NCBI RefSeq assembly: GCF_028475105.1
Contig: NZ_CP116936.1
Coordinates: forward strand, 3,409,501-3,473,500
From: Micromonospora sp. LH3U1
Lineage (GTDB): Bacteria; Actinomycetota; Actinomycetes; Mycobacteriales; Micromonosporaceae
Direction of reading: 5' to 3'
Length of the DNA: 64,000 bases
Below are positions 27,766 through 36,923 of the stretch, in pieces (positions within the stretch are counted from its first letter, which is position 1; the number at the start of each line of letters is the position of its first letter). Made by a program: the position numbers and the translations under genes. The notes below the pieces were generated by a model, which worked only from the letters and a program-made list of their open reading frames with translations, did not search any database and was not told where the DNA came from.

Positions 27766-28452
27766 GTGCGCACCATGGCCGAAACCCTGAAGCTGTTGCA
27801 GTTTGGCGACTCGGTCTTCCCGGTTGGCGCCTTCTCCTTCTCCAGTGGCCTGGAGATGGCCGTCGAGCACGGTGTCGTCCACGACCGGACGACCCTTCAG
27901 GACTACGTCCGGACGGTCACCCGGCTCGCCGCCACCGGGGACGGTGTCGCCCTGCTCGCCGGGCACCGTGCCGCCACCGCCGGGGACCTCGACCGGATCC
28001 GGCGCGCCGACGAAGCCGTCCACCTGCGCAAGATCAACGAAGAGATGCGGATCATGTCCGTACGCATGGGACGCAAGCTGGCCGAAGCCGCGACCCGGAT
28101 CGTCGGGGAGACCCTGCTCAAGAAGCGGCTCAGCGAGTCGGCGACGGGCGCGCCGGTCACCTATCCGGTCGCGCTCGGGGTGGTCTTCGCCGACCTGGGG
28201 GTGCCCGAGGAGGACGCTTTCGCGGCCCACCAGTACGGCGCGGCCTCGACGGTGCTCAGTGCCGCCATCCGGTTGATGCGGGTCGACCACCTCGACGCGC
28301 AGTCGATCCTCTTCGCGGTCAACGAGAAGGTCGCCGACGACTACCGCGACGTACGCACCGCGGATCTCGACGACATGCAGACCTTCGGGCCCCACATCGA
28401 TGTCCTGGCCGCCGCGCACCAGCACGTCCACGTGCGGATGTTCATGAGCTGA
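27766..28452 (+). CDS. ureF: Urease accessory protein UreF
   Basis: This all-helical protein of 225-228 residues has the characteristic LLQFGDSVFPVGAFSFSSGLE near its N terminus, followed by FAAHQYGAASTVLSAAIRLMR in the C-terminal half. It binds UreD and gates GTP hydrolysis by UreG during nickel insertion. GTG 27766 is preferred because GAGCAGGG lies 7 nt upstream; ATG 27775 is the alternative. It follows ureE by 13 bp. Confidence 0.93.
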   Translation: MRTMAETLKLLQFGDSVFPVGAFSFSSGLEMAVEHGVVHDRTTLQDYVRTVTRLAATGDGVALLAGHRAATAGDLDRIRRADEAVHLRKINEEMRIMSVRMGRKLAEAATRIVGETLLKKRLSESATGAPVTYPVALGVVFADLGVPEEDAFAAHQYGAASTVLSAAIRLMRVDHLDAQSILFAVNEKVADDYRDVRTADLDDMQTFGPHIDVLAAAHQHVHVRMFMS

Positions 28453-28512
28453 GGGCCCAGCACCGCGATCCACAACTTCCTGGAAACGTCTCTCAGAAGG
28501 ACTGGTCACATC

Positions 28513-29142
28513 ATGAAGTCGGCAAGTCGTATCGGCGTCGGCGGCCCGGTGGGCAGTGGCAAGACCGCGATCATCGAGGCCGTCGTGCCCCGTTTCGTGG
28601 ACAACGGACTGCGGATCCTGGTGATCACGAACGATGTCGTCACCACGGAGGACGCGAAGCACGTGCGACGCGCCCTGACCGGGGTCCTGGTGGAGGAACG
28701 GATCCTCGGGGTGGAGACCGGGGCCTGCCCACACACGGCCGTGCGTGAGGACCCGAGCATGAACCTGGCCGCCGTGGAGGACATGGAGTCCAGGTTCCCG
28801 GACAGCGACGTGGTGCTGATCGAGAGCGGCGGGGACAACCTCACCCTGACGTTCAGCCCCGCCCTCGTCGACTACTTCATCTACGTCATCGACGTCGCGG
28901 CCGGCGACAAGATTCCGCGCAAGAACGGCCCAGGGATCTCCAAGTCCGACATCCTCGTGATCAACAAGACCGATCTCGCGCCCTACGTGGACGCCGACCT
29001 CGAACTCATGGCGCGGGACGCGGACATGATGCGCAATGGCAAGCCGGTCGTGTTCACCAACTGCAAGACCGGCGAGGGCATCGACGACCTTGTCTCGCTG
29101 ATCCGCCGCAACGCGCTCTTCGACACCGAAGTGGTCGCATGA
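28513..29142 (+). CDS. ureG: Urease accessory GTPase UreG
   Basis: This 209-residue SIMIBI-class GTPase powers nickel transfer. The P loop is [13 protein letters not shown], the metal-binding Cys-Pro-His motif is in [17 protein letters not shown], switch-like [12 protein letters not shown] follows, and the guanine-recognition NKTD is present. The start ATG 28513 has AGAAGGA upstream. The stop overlaps ureD by 4 bp. Confidence 0.96.
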   Translation: MKSASRIGVGGPVGSGKTAIIEAVVPRFVDNGLRILVITNDVVTTEDAKHVRRALTGVLVEERILGVETGACPHTAVREDPSMNLAAVEDMESRFPDSDVVLIESGGDNLTLTFSPALVDYFIYVIDVAAGDKIPRKNGPGISKSDILVINKTDLAPYVDADLELMARDADMMRNGKPVVFTNCKTGEGIDDLVSLIRRNALFDTEVVA

Positions 29143-30056
29143 TCACACTGGACGATGCGCGGGAACTGGCGCCGTACCAGGACCAACCGGCACAGTTGCC
29201 CGCCGCGTCCAACGGCAAGGTCGGCGTGCTGCGCCTCGGGTTCGAGAGGCGTGGCGATCGGACGATCCTGCACGATCTCTACCGGCAGTCACCGCTGCTG
29301 GTCCAGCGGGCGCTCTACTGGGACGAGGAGATGCCGCAGCTGCCCTGCGTCATGATCCTGACCACCTCCGGCGGTGTGCTGCAGGGTGACCGTCTGCGGA
29401 TGGACGTCGACCTGGCGCCGGGCAGCCAGGCGCACCTGGTGACCCAGGCCGCCACCAAGATCCAGGAGATGGACGCGAACTACGGCTCGCAGATCCAGCG
29501 GTTCACCCTGGCCGAGGACACCTACCTCGAATACCTCCCGGAGCCCGTGATTCCGTACCGGGGCAGCCGGTTCGTCACCGACACCCGGGTGCGGCTCCCG
29601 GAGAGCGCCACCATGCTCTACGGCGAGGTCCTGCAGCCCGGCCGGAAGTACTACCGCGACGGCGAACTCTTCGCCTACGACCTCTTCTCCGCCTCGTTGC
29701 GCGCGGAGCGACCCGACGGCCGGCAGTTGTTCGTGGAGAAGTTCGTGGTGACCCCCGGGCAGTTCCCGGTGGCGCGGCTCGGGGTCATGGATCGCTTCCA
29801 CATCTTCGGCAACGTCGTGCTGCTCACCGGTCCCGAGCGGGCCGCCCGGGTCTTCGACCGGACCTCGACGCCGGTCTGGGACGAGGAGACGCCGCTGGCC
29901 AGCGCCGTCAGTCGGCTGCCGAACGACGCGGGGCTCATCTTCAAGGTCCTGGGGCAGGAGACCGAGCCGGTTCGTGCCGCGGTACGCGCCTTCTGCGTGG
30001 CAGCCCGCGAAGAGGTGACCGGTCGAACCTTCCCGCCGGCGTTCAGCTGGCGATGA
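29139..30056 (+). CDS. ureD: Urease accessory protein UreD/UreH
   Basis: This 305-residue protein starts at ATG 29139 inside the ureG stop. The family pattern is visible: [41 protein letters not shown], a beta-rich core with [14 protein letters not shown], and [12 protein letters not shown]. It is the scaffold that holds UreF and UreG on apo-urease. Its position last in ureABCEFGD fits the common end of actinobacterial urease operons. The channel gene follows 19 bp later, implying one transcript. Confidence 0.93.
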   Translation: MITLDDARELAPYQDQPAQLPAASNGKVGVLRLGFERRGDRTILHDLYRQSPLLVQRALYWDEEMPQLPCVMILTTSGGVLQGDRLRMDVDLAPGSQAHLVTQAATKIQEMDANYGSQIQRFTLAEDTYLEYLPEPVIPYRGSRFVTDTRVRLPESATMLYGEVLQPGRKYYRDGELFAYDLFSASLRAERPDGRQLFVEKFVVTPGQFPVARLGVMDRFHIFGNVVLLTGPERAARVFDRTSTPVWDEETPLASAVSRLPNDAGLIFKVLGQETEPVRAAVRAFCVAAREEVTGRTFPPAFSWR

Positions 30057-30075
30057 CGCACCGAAGGAGGACGCC

Positions 30076-31101
30076 GTGACAAGTGTGACCCGGGGCTGGG
30101 ACAGGCTGAGTGACCGCAACCCGTTGATCGCGTTCGTCGACGCCTGCCTGCGCGGGCCCGCGCAGGTCGTCCTCCAGAACAACCCGCTCACCGGCCTGCT
30201 CGTCCTCGTCGCGATCGCCTGGGGAGCGTTCGAGAACGGGCAACCACGGATCTTCGGGGGAGCGGTCCTCGGTCTTGTCGTCGGCACCGCCACGGCCGTC
30301 GCCCTCCGGGTGGACGATGCCTCGTTACGGAAGGGACTGTTCGGCTTCAGCCCACTGCTGACCGGCATCGCCGTCCCGACATTTCTCGATGACCGGCCGC
30401 TGATGTGGCTCTACCTGGTGCTCGGCGCGGTGGCCACGACGGTGGTCACCCTCGCCCTGAACGCGATCTTCAAGACCTGGGGCCTGACCGCGTTCACCAT
30501 GCCGTTCGTGCTGACCACCTGGGTGCTGCTGCTGGCCGCGTACCAGTTCGACCGGTTCACCGTGCTGACCAACCTGAAGCCGATGTTTCCCGGTGCGGGG
30601 CAGTTGACCGGTGGCCGCTTCAACTGGGACCTGGTCCCCACCTTCCTGCGCGGGGTGTCCCAGATCTACCTGATCAACAGCTGGGTCACCGGGTTGATCA
30701 TTCTGGTCGCGCTGCTGGTCAACTCCCGCTGGTCGGCGCTCTTCGCGGTGATCGGCGCCGTCGGCGCGACCCTGCTGGCGCTCTGGTTCGGCGCCGACGC
30801 GACCTCGCTGGACAAGGGCCTGTTCGGCTTCAACGCGGTGTTGACGGCGATCGCCGTGGGCGCGGTGCTGCACCGCCCCGGAGCGCTGGTGACCCTCTAC
30901 ACCCTCTTCGGAATAGCCCTGACGCTCTTCGTCCAGATGGCCCTGGCGACCGTGCTCACGCCGCTGGCCATCCCGGTGCTGACCGGACCGTTCAACATCG
31001 CCACCTGGTTGTTGCTGCTGCCCAAACGGCACTTCGCGCCGGTGCCCAACCACGAACGCGCCAAGGAGACCGTCGTCTCGACGGTGAAGCACTCCGTCTG
31101 A
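30076..31101 (+). CDS. Urea transporter (UT/SLC14 family channel)
   Basis: This 341-residue membrane protein starts at GTG 30076 behind GAAGGAGG. It has two homologous halves, each with a UT signature: QVVLQNNPLTGLLVL and LRKGLFGFSPLLTGIAVP in the first, LDKGLFGFNAVLTAIAVG in the second. This pseudo-twofold layout is the SLC14/Yut channel fold that passes urea down its gradient. Co-transcription with urease makes the role plain. ABC-type urea uptake (urtABCDE) is the more usual system in high-GC actinomycetes. Confidence 0.92.
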   Translation: MTSVTRGWDRLSDRNPLIAFVDACLRGPAQVVLQNNPLTGLLVLVAIAWGAFENGQPRIFGGAVLGLVVGTATAVALRVDDASLRKGLFGFSPLLTGIAVPTFLDDRPLMWLYLVLGAVATTVVTLALNAIFKTWGLTAFTMPFVLTTWVLLLAAYQFDRFTVLTNLKPMFPGAGQLTGGRFNWDLVPTFLRGVSQIYLINSWVTGLIILVALLVNSRWSALFAVIGAVGATLLALWFGADATSLDKGLFGFNAVLTAIAVGAVLHRPGALVTLYTLFGIALTLFVQMALATVLTPLAIPVLTGPFNIATWLLLLPKRHFAPVPNHERAKETVVSTVKHSV

Positions 31102-31128
31102 CCGTACCGAGAGGAGAGGTGAGCTTCC

Positions 31129-32790
31129 GTGCTCGCTCAGGACGCGGTGAACTCGGGCGACACCGCCTGGGTGCTGGTTTGCGCCGGCCTCGTGTTGTTC
31201 ATGACTCCCGGCCTGGCCGCCTTCTACGGCGGGATGGTCCGCACTCGCAACGTGCTCGCGATGTTGCAGCAGAACATCATCGCGCTGGGAGTCGTCAGCC
31301 TGACCTGGGTGCTGGTCGGCTACACCATCGCCTTCGGCGACGACGCCGGCACTGGCCTCTTCGGTAACCTCGAGCTCTTCGGCCTGACCGATCTCCGGGT
31401 CCCGCCCGCGCCACACCTGCACGTGATCGCCGGCCAGGTGACCATTCCGACCCTGGCCTTCGTCGCCTATCAGATGATGTTCGCGGTGATCACCCCCGCG
31501 CTCGTCACCGGGGCCACGGCCGGCCGGTTGAAGTTCGCCGGCTGGGTCGCGTTCCTGGCGATCTGGTCCATCGTGGTCTACGCGCCGATTGCGCACTGGC
31601 TCTGGCACCCCGACGGCTGGCTGGCCCGGTTCGGCACCCAGGACTGGGCGGGTGGGATGGTGGTCCACGCCTCGGCGGGAGCCGCGGTGCTGGGCACGTT
31701 GCTGGTCGTCGGGCGCCGCCGTGGTTGGCCGCGTACCGCCTCCCCGCCCAACTCGATCCCCCTGACGATCCTCGGCGCGGGCATTCTCTGGTTCGGATGG
31801 TTCGGTTTCAACGGTGGGGACGGACTCCAGGCCAACGGCCTGGCCGCCCAGGCGGTGATCAACACCCATCTCGCGGCTGCGGCCGGCATGCTCGTCTGGC
31901 TGGTGGTGGAGCGGTTGAAGGACGGCCACAGCACCGTGGTGGGCGGCGTCTCCGGTGCTGTCGCGGGGCTCGCGACGGTCACTCCCGCCGCCGGGTACGT
32001 CAACACGATCTCCGCCATCGCCATCGGCGCGATCGCCGGGCTCGTCTGCCACTTCGCGCTGCGGTTGAAGTACCTGCTCCGGCTCGACGACGCGCTCGAC
32101 GTCCTCGCGGTCCACTTCGTCGGCGGCATGCTCGGCTCGCTGCTGGTCGGCTTCTTCGGCGACAGTGGCATCAACCCGCTCGGCAAGGACGGTCTCTTCT
32201 TCGGCGGCGGCGGATCCCTGCTCTGGCACCAGATTGTCGGCGTGGTCAGTGTGGTGCTCTTCTCCTTCGTGCTCAGCTGGGCGATCGCCGCCGCGGTGCA
32301 GGCCGTCATCGGGCTCCGTGCCCCCGCCGAGGTGCAGGACAACCTGGACCATGCCCAGCAGGACGCCGACGCGTACCACCTGGGTGGCGTGGCGGGTCTC
32401 AACGGCACGGGCGCACCGCAGCGCCGGAGCCAGCCCGGACGGGAACGCGTGGCTGAACGGCCCGCCCGGACGGTCCAGAACGCCCGGCTGGTCACCGCGA
32501 CGGTCAATCCGACGCTGCTGCCGACCACCCGGGAGCTACGCGATGCCCTGGTCGACGCGGGAGCCACCTCCATCGTGCTCTTCGACGCCACGGTCGCCAC
32601 CGCCGAACCGACCGCCCGTTCGCTGCCCCGTGGCTACTGGCAGGACCAGGATCTCGCGGGCCGGGCCCGGGTCGAGGTGGTGGTGGAGCGCGAGGCGGTC
32701 TCCGCGGTGCTGGACGTGCTGGGTCGTTACGGCGCCGAACGGTCGGAGTGCTTCGTGCAGGACGTCCAACTCGCGACGGACGTTCGCTGA
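31129..32790 (+). CDS. amt: Ammonium transporter fused to a degenerate PII-like domain
   Basis: This 553-residue protein starts at GTG 31129. Residues 1-420 are Amt/Mep/Rh: AFYGGMVRTRN, twin pore histidines H180 (DWAGGMVVHASAG) and H329 (AVHFVGGMLGSLL), and a cytoplasmic tail ending DADAYHLGG. After a disordered linker (about 420-450), residues 453-553 align with GlnB/GlnK: LVTATVNP at strand 1, RELRDALVDAGATSIVLFDA at helix 1, GRARVEVVVEREAVSAVLDVL after a shortened T loop, and ECFVQDVQLATDV at the end. The uridylylated Tyr region and the Gly-rich B loop for ATP are missing. It probably responds to something other than ATP/2-oxoglutarate, or acts structurally. Its position after urease suggests capture of leaked ammonium. 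Confidence 0.9.
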   Translation: MLAQDAVNSGDTAWVLVCAGLVLFMTPGLAAFYGGMVRTRNVLAMLQQNIIALGVVSLTWVLVGYTIAFGDDAGTGLFGNLELFGLTDLRVPPAPHLHVIAGQVTIPTLAFVAYQMMFAVITPALVTGATAGRLKFAGWVAFLAIWSIVVYAPIAHWLWHPDGWLARFGTQDWAGGMVVHASAGAAVLGTLLVVGRRRGWPRTASPPNSIPLTILGAGILWFGWFGFNGGDGLQANGLAAQAVINTHLAAAAGMLVWLVVERLKDGHSTVVGGVSGAVAGLATVTPAAGYVNTISAIAIGAIAGLVCHFALRLKYLLRLDDALDVLAVHFVGGMLGSLLVGFFGDSGINPLGKDGLFFGGGGSLLWHQIVGVVSVVLFSFVLSWAIAAAVQAVIGLRAPAEVQDNLDHAQQDADAYHLGGVAGLNGTGAPQRRSQPGRERVAERPARTVQNARLVTATVNPTLLPTTRELRDALVDAGATSIVLFDATVATAEPTARSLPRGYWQDQDLAGRARVEVVVEREAVSAVLDVLGRYGAERSECFVQDVQLATDVR

Positions 32791-32982
32791 GCTGGGGCGC
32801 GTTCGTGCGGGGGCGAGGTCAGCTCCGGGACCGGCCGGAGCGGACGAGGAGCGACAGGGTGGACAGGGATTGGGCATTTTGCTGGCACCCGGCCGTGTCA
32901 TCCCGTTTCGCGCCGGATGGCACCCGGGCGGCGCGGACACTGGTCGGGCCGGAGGGCGCCGCCCCCGGCCGGGCGCAGGTCA

Positions 32983-32988
32983 TAGGGT
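32983..32988 (+). promoter_or_regulatory. -10 element TAGGGT for a leaderless phosphatase mRNA
   Basis: TAGGGT fits TANNNT and lies 7 nt before GTG 32996, so the transcript should start at or next to the start codon. Confidence 0.5.
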
Positions 32989-32995
32989 GGTCCCC

Positions 32996-33709
32996 GTGGC
33001 GACTCTTCTGCTTCTGCGACACGGCCGGACGACCGCGAACGCCGACGGCGGCTTGGCCGGCCGGCAGCCGGTCGAGTTGGACGAGACGGGCCGGGTCCAG
33101 GCGGCCGCGGTCGGCGAGCGACTGCGGCCGGTGCCGCTCGCGGCGGTGGTGACCAGCCCGCTCATCCGTTGCCGGCAGACCCTGGAGCTGGCGCTGCCCG
33201 AGGCCGCCCCGGTGGTGGAGGAGGGGCTGATCGAGTGCGGCTACGGTGCCTGGGAGGGGCAGCCACTGAAGAAGTTGGCCAAGGAGCCGCTCTGGCCGGT
33301 GGTCCAGCAGCACCCGAGCGCCGCGGTCTTCCCGGAGGGGGAGGCGATGGCGGCGATGGCAGCACGGGCGGTCGCGGCGGTACGTGCCTGGGACGCCCGG
33401 GTCACGGCCGAGCACGGTCCGGAGGCGGTCTGGTTGGCGTGCAGCCACGGCGACGTGATCAAGGCGATCGTGGCCGACGCGCTCGGCGTACACCTGGATC
33501 TTTTTCAGCGGATCGTCGCCGACCCGGCGTCGGTGACGGTCATCCGGTACACCGCGCTGCGGCCGTTCCTGCTACGGCTCAACGATACCGGGGGTGACCT
33601 GGCCGGACTGGTGCCGCCGCCGCAGAAGCGGCGCCGGCGGACGCCTCGGGCGGCCGGCGCGGCCGACTCCGACGCGCCGGTCGGCGGCGGCGCGGGGGCC
33701 GGCCGGTGA
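32996..33709 (+). CDS. Histidine phosphatase family protein (TIGR03848-type)
   Basis: This 237-residue cytosolic protein has the phosphoglycerate-mutase-like fold: LLLLRHGRTTANADG with the catalytic RHG, ELDETGRVQAAAVGERLRP, TSPLIRCRQTLELA, and LACSHGDVIKAIVADALGVHLD. The pattern matches the actinobacterial TIGR03848 group, usually found beside DUF3090 and mshC genes. The substrate is unknown. The C terminus is a basic, disordered tail (PPPQKRRRRTPRAAG). GTG 32996 was chosen because it directly precedes the RHG strand and follows a promoter-like hexamer. Confidence 0.9.
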   Translation: MATLLLLRHGRTTANADGGLAGRQPVELDETGRVQAAAVGERLRPVPLAAVVTSPLIRCRQTLELALPEAAPVVEEGLIECGYGAWEGQPLKKLAKEPLWPVVQQHPSAAVFPEGEAMAAMAARAVAAVRAWDARVTAEHGPEAVWLACSHGDVIKAIVADALGVHLDLFQRIVADPASVTVIRYTALRPFLLRLNDTGGDLAGLVPPPQKRRRRTPRAAGAADSDAPVGGGAGAGR

Positions 33710-33814
33710 CCGACCAGCGCCCGCCACGCCCGGGTGCGAAGCCCGGTGCACCGGGCGCGGCGGGCCACGCGGTGATTCGGGTCGGTGGGGTGCGCGACCC
33801 CATGGCGGGCCGGA

Positions 33815-33820
33815 TAGGGT
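33815..33820 (+). promoter_or_regulatory. -10 element TAGGGT for a leaderless DUF3090 mRNA
   Basis: TAGGGT lies 7 nt before ATG 33828, and no ribosome site fits in between. Confidence 0.5.
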
Positions 33821-33827
33821 CGTGGGT

Positions 33828-34412
33828 ATGACCCACCAGGTGCATGCCTTCGAACCGCCGGAGCGGTTCGTCGCCGGGACTGTCGGGGCGCCGGGGGAGC
33901 GCACGTTCTTCCTGCAGGCCCGCGGCGGCGGCAGGCTGGTCAGCGTCGCGCTGGAAAAGGTCCAGGTGTCCCTGCTCGCCGAGAAGCTGGAGGAGCTGCT
34001 CACCGAGGCGCAGCGTCGCTTCGGGGTGGACCTGCCCGAGCTGGCGCCGGTGATCGGTGACAACGAACCGCTGGACACGCCGGTCGATGAGGAGTTCCGG
34101 GTCGGGACCCTCGGGCTGGCCTTCGACGTGGACACGGCGACCGTGGTGATCGAAGCGATCGCCGCGGGCGAGGTGGAGCCCGAGGTCGAGCTGGGCGATG
34201 AGGACGACGAAGACGACGACGAGGACGAGGACGACGAGCCGGACGAGGACCTGGACCGGCTCCGGGTCCGGCTCACCCCGCAGGCGACCCGCCAGTTCAT
34301 CGAGCGGGCCCGGCGAGTGGTCAACGCGGGCCGGCCGCCGTGCCCGCTCTGCGGCCAACCGTTGGACCCCGCCGGGCACCTCTGCCCGCGGCACAACGGT
34401 TATCACCGGTGA
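33828..34412 (+). CDS. DUF3090 family protein with C-terminal zinc-ribbon
   Basis: This 194-residue protein has the family start THQVHAFEPPERFVAGTVGAPGERTFFLQ and RLVSVALEKVQVSLLAEKLEELL. A very acidic patch follows at about 124-143 (DEDDEDDDEDEDDEPDED), then a C-terminal metal-binding motif CPLCGQPLDPAGHLCPRHNG, in which three Cys and two His could bind zinc. DUF3090 (TIGR03847) is restricted to actinobacteria and its role is unknown. It overlaps the next gene by 4 bp (GTGA), so the two proteins may act together. Confidence 0.9.
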   Translation: MTHQVHAFEPPERFVAGTVGAPGERTFFLQARGGGRLVSVALEKVQVSLLAEKLEELLTEAQRRFGVDLPELAPVIGDNEPLDTPVDEEFRVGTLGLAFDVDTATVVIEAIAAGEVEPEVELGDEDDEDDDEDEDDEPDEDLDRLRVRLTPQATRQFIERARRVVNAGRPPCPLCGQPLDPAGHLCPRHNGYHR

Positions 34413-35227
34413 CCTCGTCCGGCCTCCAGCCTCGCCAGGACGGCGACGCCGCGCTGCGGCTGTTACGTGACGGCGCGCTCGATCTGGAGGGTCGGCTGGT
34501 CGACGCGTCGAACACGACGCTGCGCGGCATCCTGACGCTGGACGGGCTCACCGCCCGGTGCGTCTACAAGCCGGTCCGTGGCGAGCGTCCGCTCTGGGAC
34601 TTCCCCGACGGCACCCTGGCCGGGCGGGAGGTCTCGGCGTACCTGGTCTCCCGGGCCACCGGCTGGGGCCTGGTGCCGCCCACCGTGCTGCGCGACGGCC
34701 CGTTCGGTCCCGGCTCCTGCCAGCTGTGGATCGACGAGCCGGAGGACGCCGAGCCGCTTGTCGGTTTCCTCCCGGCGGGGGAGCTGCCGCCACGCTGGAT
34801 CCCGATCGCCGCGGCTCAGGACGAGGACGGCGCCGCGTACGCGCTGGCGCACGCCGAAGACCCACGGTTGGCCCGGCTCGCGGTGCTCGACGCGGTGATC
34901 AACAACGCTGACCGTAAGGGCGGTCACGTGCTGGTCGGGGCCGACGACCGGATCTACGGCGTGGACCACGGGGTGAGCTTCCACGTGGAGGACAAGCTGC
35001 GTACGGTGCTGTGGGGTTGGGCTGGCAAGCAGTTGCCCCCGGACGCCGTGGAGATGCTCGACGGGCTCGCCGGGCAGGTCACCGGAGCGCTCGGCGACGA
35101 GCTGGCCGACCACCTGACGATCAGCGAGGTGGCCGAGTTGGCCTCCCGGATCGACCGGCTGCGGGAAACCGGCCGCTTCCCCCAGCCGCCGGAGGACTGG
35201 CCCGCGATGCCCTGGCCGCCCATGTGA
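34409..35227 (+). CDS. TIGR03843 (SCO1664-type) kinase-like protein
   Basis: This 272-residue protein starts at GTG 34409 inside the DUF3090 stop. It resembles a PI3/PI4-kinase- or HipA-like fold: the ARCVYKPVRGERPLWDFPDG strand with a candidate nucleotide-binding Lys, LAGREVSAYLVS, then a catalytic-like DAVINNADRKGGHVL and GVDHGVSFH (DxxH metal motif). The target is unknown. The gene is a conserved neighbour of mshC in actinomycetes, and coupling with DUF3090 suggests a shared process. Confidence 0.85.
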   Translation: MTSSGLQPRQDGDAALRLLRDGALDLEGRLVDASNTTLRGILTLDGLTARCVYKPVRGERPLWDFPDGTLAGREVSAYLVSRATGWGLVPPTVLRDGPFGPGSCQLWIDEPEDAEPLVGFLPAGELPPRWIPIAAAQDEDGAAYALAHAEDPRLARLAVLDAVINNADRKGGHVLVGADDRIYGVDHGVSFHVEDKLRTVLWGWAGKQLPPDAVEMLDGLAGQVTGALGDELADHLTISEVAELASRIDRLRETGRFPQPPEDWPAMPWPPM

Positions 35228-35281
35228 CCCGCTGTCATCTTGATCACCCGTGGGGCGCTCCGGCGGCGTCCTCCGGCTGGC

Positions 35282-35287
35282 TAGGCT
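35282..35287 (+). promoter_or_regulatory. -10 element TAGGCT for leaderless mshC mRNA
   Basis: TAGGCT lies 6 nt before ATG 35294, with no Shine-Dalgarno sequence upstream of the ATG. Confidence 0.5.
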
Positions 35288-35293
35288 GATCCC

Positions 35294-36532
35294 ATGGAGT
35301 CTTGGGCGGGACACGAGGTGCCACGGCTGCCGGGCAGGGGCGAGCCGCTGGCCTTGTACGACTCGGCGCGGCAGGGCGTCCACCCAAGTGAGCCGGTGGA
35401 CGCGGGGACCATGTACGTCTGCGGCATCACCCCGTACGACGCCACGCACCTCGGTCACGCCGCCACCATGATCACGTTCGACCTGGTGCAGCGGATGTGG
35501 CGGGACGCCGGCCGTCCGGTGCGCTACGTGCAGAACGTCACCGACATCGACGACCCGCTGCTCGAGCGGGCCGCCCGCGACGGCGAGGACTGGGTCGTCC
35601 TGGCGATGCGCGAGACGGCGCTGTTCCGGGAGGACATGGAGGCGCTGCGGCTCATCCCGCCGGCGCACTACGTGGGAGCGGTCGAGTCGATCCCGGACAT
35701 CGCCAACAAGGTCGAGGTGCTGCTCAAGGACGGCGCCGCGTACCGGCTCGACGACGGCACCGGCGACATCTACTTCGACATCTCCGCCACGCCCCAGTTC
35801 GGCTACGAGTCGAACCTGACCCGCGAGCAGATGCTGGAAGTTTTCCCGGAGCGCGGCGGGGACCCGGACCGCGCCGGCAAGCGTGACCCACTGGACCCGC
35901 TGCTGTGGCGTGGGGCCCGCGAGGGTGAGCCGTCCTGGCCGGGCGGGGAGTTGGGCCCCGGCCGCCCGGGCTGGCACATCGAGTGCGCGGTCATCGCGCT
36001 GAACCTGCTCGGCGACCGGATCGACGTCCAGGGCGGCGGCAACGACCTGCTGTTCCCGCACCACGAGGCATCCGCCGCGCACGCCGAGCGGCTCACCGGC
36101 CAGGCGCCGTTCGCCGAGCACTACGTGCACGCCGGCATGATCGGCCTCGACGGCGAGAAGATGTCCAAGTCCCTCGGCAACCTGGTCTTCGTGTCCCGGC
36201 TGCGCGCCGACAAGGTCGACCCGATGGCGATCCGGCTGGCGCTGATCTCCGGGCACTACCGCAGCGACCGCACGTGGACCGACGACCTGCTGGCCACCGC
36301 TCACGAGCGCCTGGACCGCTGGCGGCGGGCCGCCGCCGCGCCCGCCGGGCCGTCCGGGGCTGAGCTGCTGGCCGGGGTACGCGAACGCCTGGCCGACGAC
36401 CTCGACACACCTGGCGCCCTGGCTGCAGCAGACCGCTGGGCCGACGCAACCCTCGCCGGTGCGGCGGACGACCCGTCCGCCCCGGCCCTCTTCGCGAACA
36501 CGGTAGACGCCCTCCTAGGCATCCACCTCTAA
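35294..36532 (+). CDS. mshC: Cysteine:GlcN-Ins ligase (mycothiol biosynthesis)
   Basis: This 412-residue class I aminoacyl-tRNA-synthetase-like enzyme activates cysteine with ATP and joins it to glucosaminyl-inositol, the third step of mycothiol synthesis. It shows the HIGH motif variant in [21 protein letters not shown], and zinc ligands in YVCGIT, HIECAV and PHHEA. It lacks the tRNA anticodon-binding domain of CysRS, and the N terminus [14 protein letters not shown] is that of MshC. Mycothiol is restricted to Actinobacteria, which fixes the phylum. Confidence 0.96.
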   Translation: MESWAGHEVPRLPGRGEPLALYDSARQGVHPSEPVDAGTMYVCGITPYDATHLGHAATMITFDLVQRMWRDAGRPVRYVQNVTDIDDPLLERAARDGEDWVVLAMRETALFREDMEALRLIPPAHYVGAVESIPDIANKVEVLLKDGAAYRLDDGTGDIYFDISATPQFGYESNLTREQMLEVFPERGGDPDRAGKRDPLDPLLWRGAREGEPSWPGGELGPGRPGWHIECAVIALNLLGDRIDVQGGGNDLLFPHHEASAAHAERLTGQAPFAEHYVHAGMIGLDGEKMSKSLGNLVFVSRLRADKVDPMAIRLALISGHYRSDRTWTDDLLATAHERLDRWRRAAAAPAGPSGAELLAGVRERLADDLDTPGALAAADRWADATLAGAADDPSAPALFANTVDALLGIHL

Positions 36533-36577
36533 CAGCCGCCCCCAGCGCCCGGCCCGCGCCTCAGGTCCGGGGCCGCA

Positions 36578-36674
36578 CCCCAAGTCCCCGTCCGCGCCCC
36601 AAGTCCCCGTCCGCGCCCCAAGTCCCCGTCCGCGCCCCAAGGTCCCCGCCCGCGCCCCAAGGTCCCCGCCCGCG
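36578..36674. repeat. Tandem 19-20 bp repeats (about five copies)
   Basis: The unit GTCCCCGTCCGCGCCCCAA, with a G-insertion variant AAGGTCCCCGCCCGCGCCCC, is repeated head to tail about five times directly after mshC. It has no unique spacers and no open frame that looks coding. Confidence 0.85.
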
Positions 36675-36747
36675 TCGATCATGGAGTTGTGGTGGCCGAT
36701 ATGCGGCGTTCCACACCCTTTGCGGCGCACCACAAGTCCATGATCGA
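36675..36747. repeat. Palindromic intergenic element with 20-bp inverted arms
   Basis: The left arm 36675-36694 (TCGATCATGGAGTTGTGGTG) and right arm 36728-36747 are reverse complements with one mismatch, around a 33-nt centre. There is no coding capacity. The structure looks like a REP/MITE-like intergenic element. I associate this GATCATGG-CTTGTGGTG type with Micromonosporaceae genomes, from memory only. Confidence 0.8.
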
Positions 36748-36776
36748 TGGTGCGCTCCGGGCCTGGTGCTCTCGCT

Positions 36777-36857
36777 CCCCGCGATCTTGCGATTCCTGCC
36801 CTCGCAGAAGGGGCGGGGCGGGGCATAAGGACGACAGCTAGTGCAAGATCGGCGGGG
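36777..36857. repeat. Second intergenic inverted-repeat element
   Basis: CCCCGCGATCTTGC (36777-36790) pairs with GCAAGATCGGCGGGG (36843-36857) with a one-base bulge, around a 52-nt centre. It lies 30 bp from the first palindromic element and has the same non-coding character. A G-rich run follows to about 36920. The mshC-GntR interval of 391 bp therefore contains only repeats. Confidence 0.65.
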
Positions 36858-36923
36858 CTGGGGCTGGGGCTGGGGCGGTGTGGGGCGGGCGGGGCTTGGG
36901 CGGTGTGGGGTGGGGTGCTGGGG

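Noticed and set aside
36578..36674. CRISPR-like array after mshC
   Set aside because: Repeats are directly adjacent without spacers, and no cas gene is present.
36515..36826. 103-residue minus-strand frame in the repeat cluster
   Set aside because: It is created by the tandem repeats and has no start site or conserved pattern.
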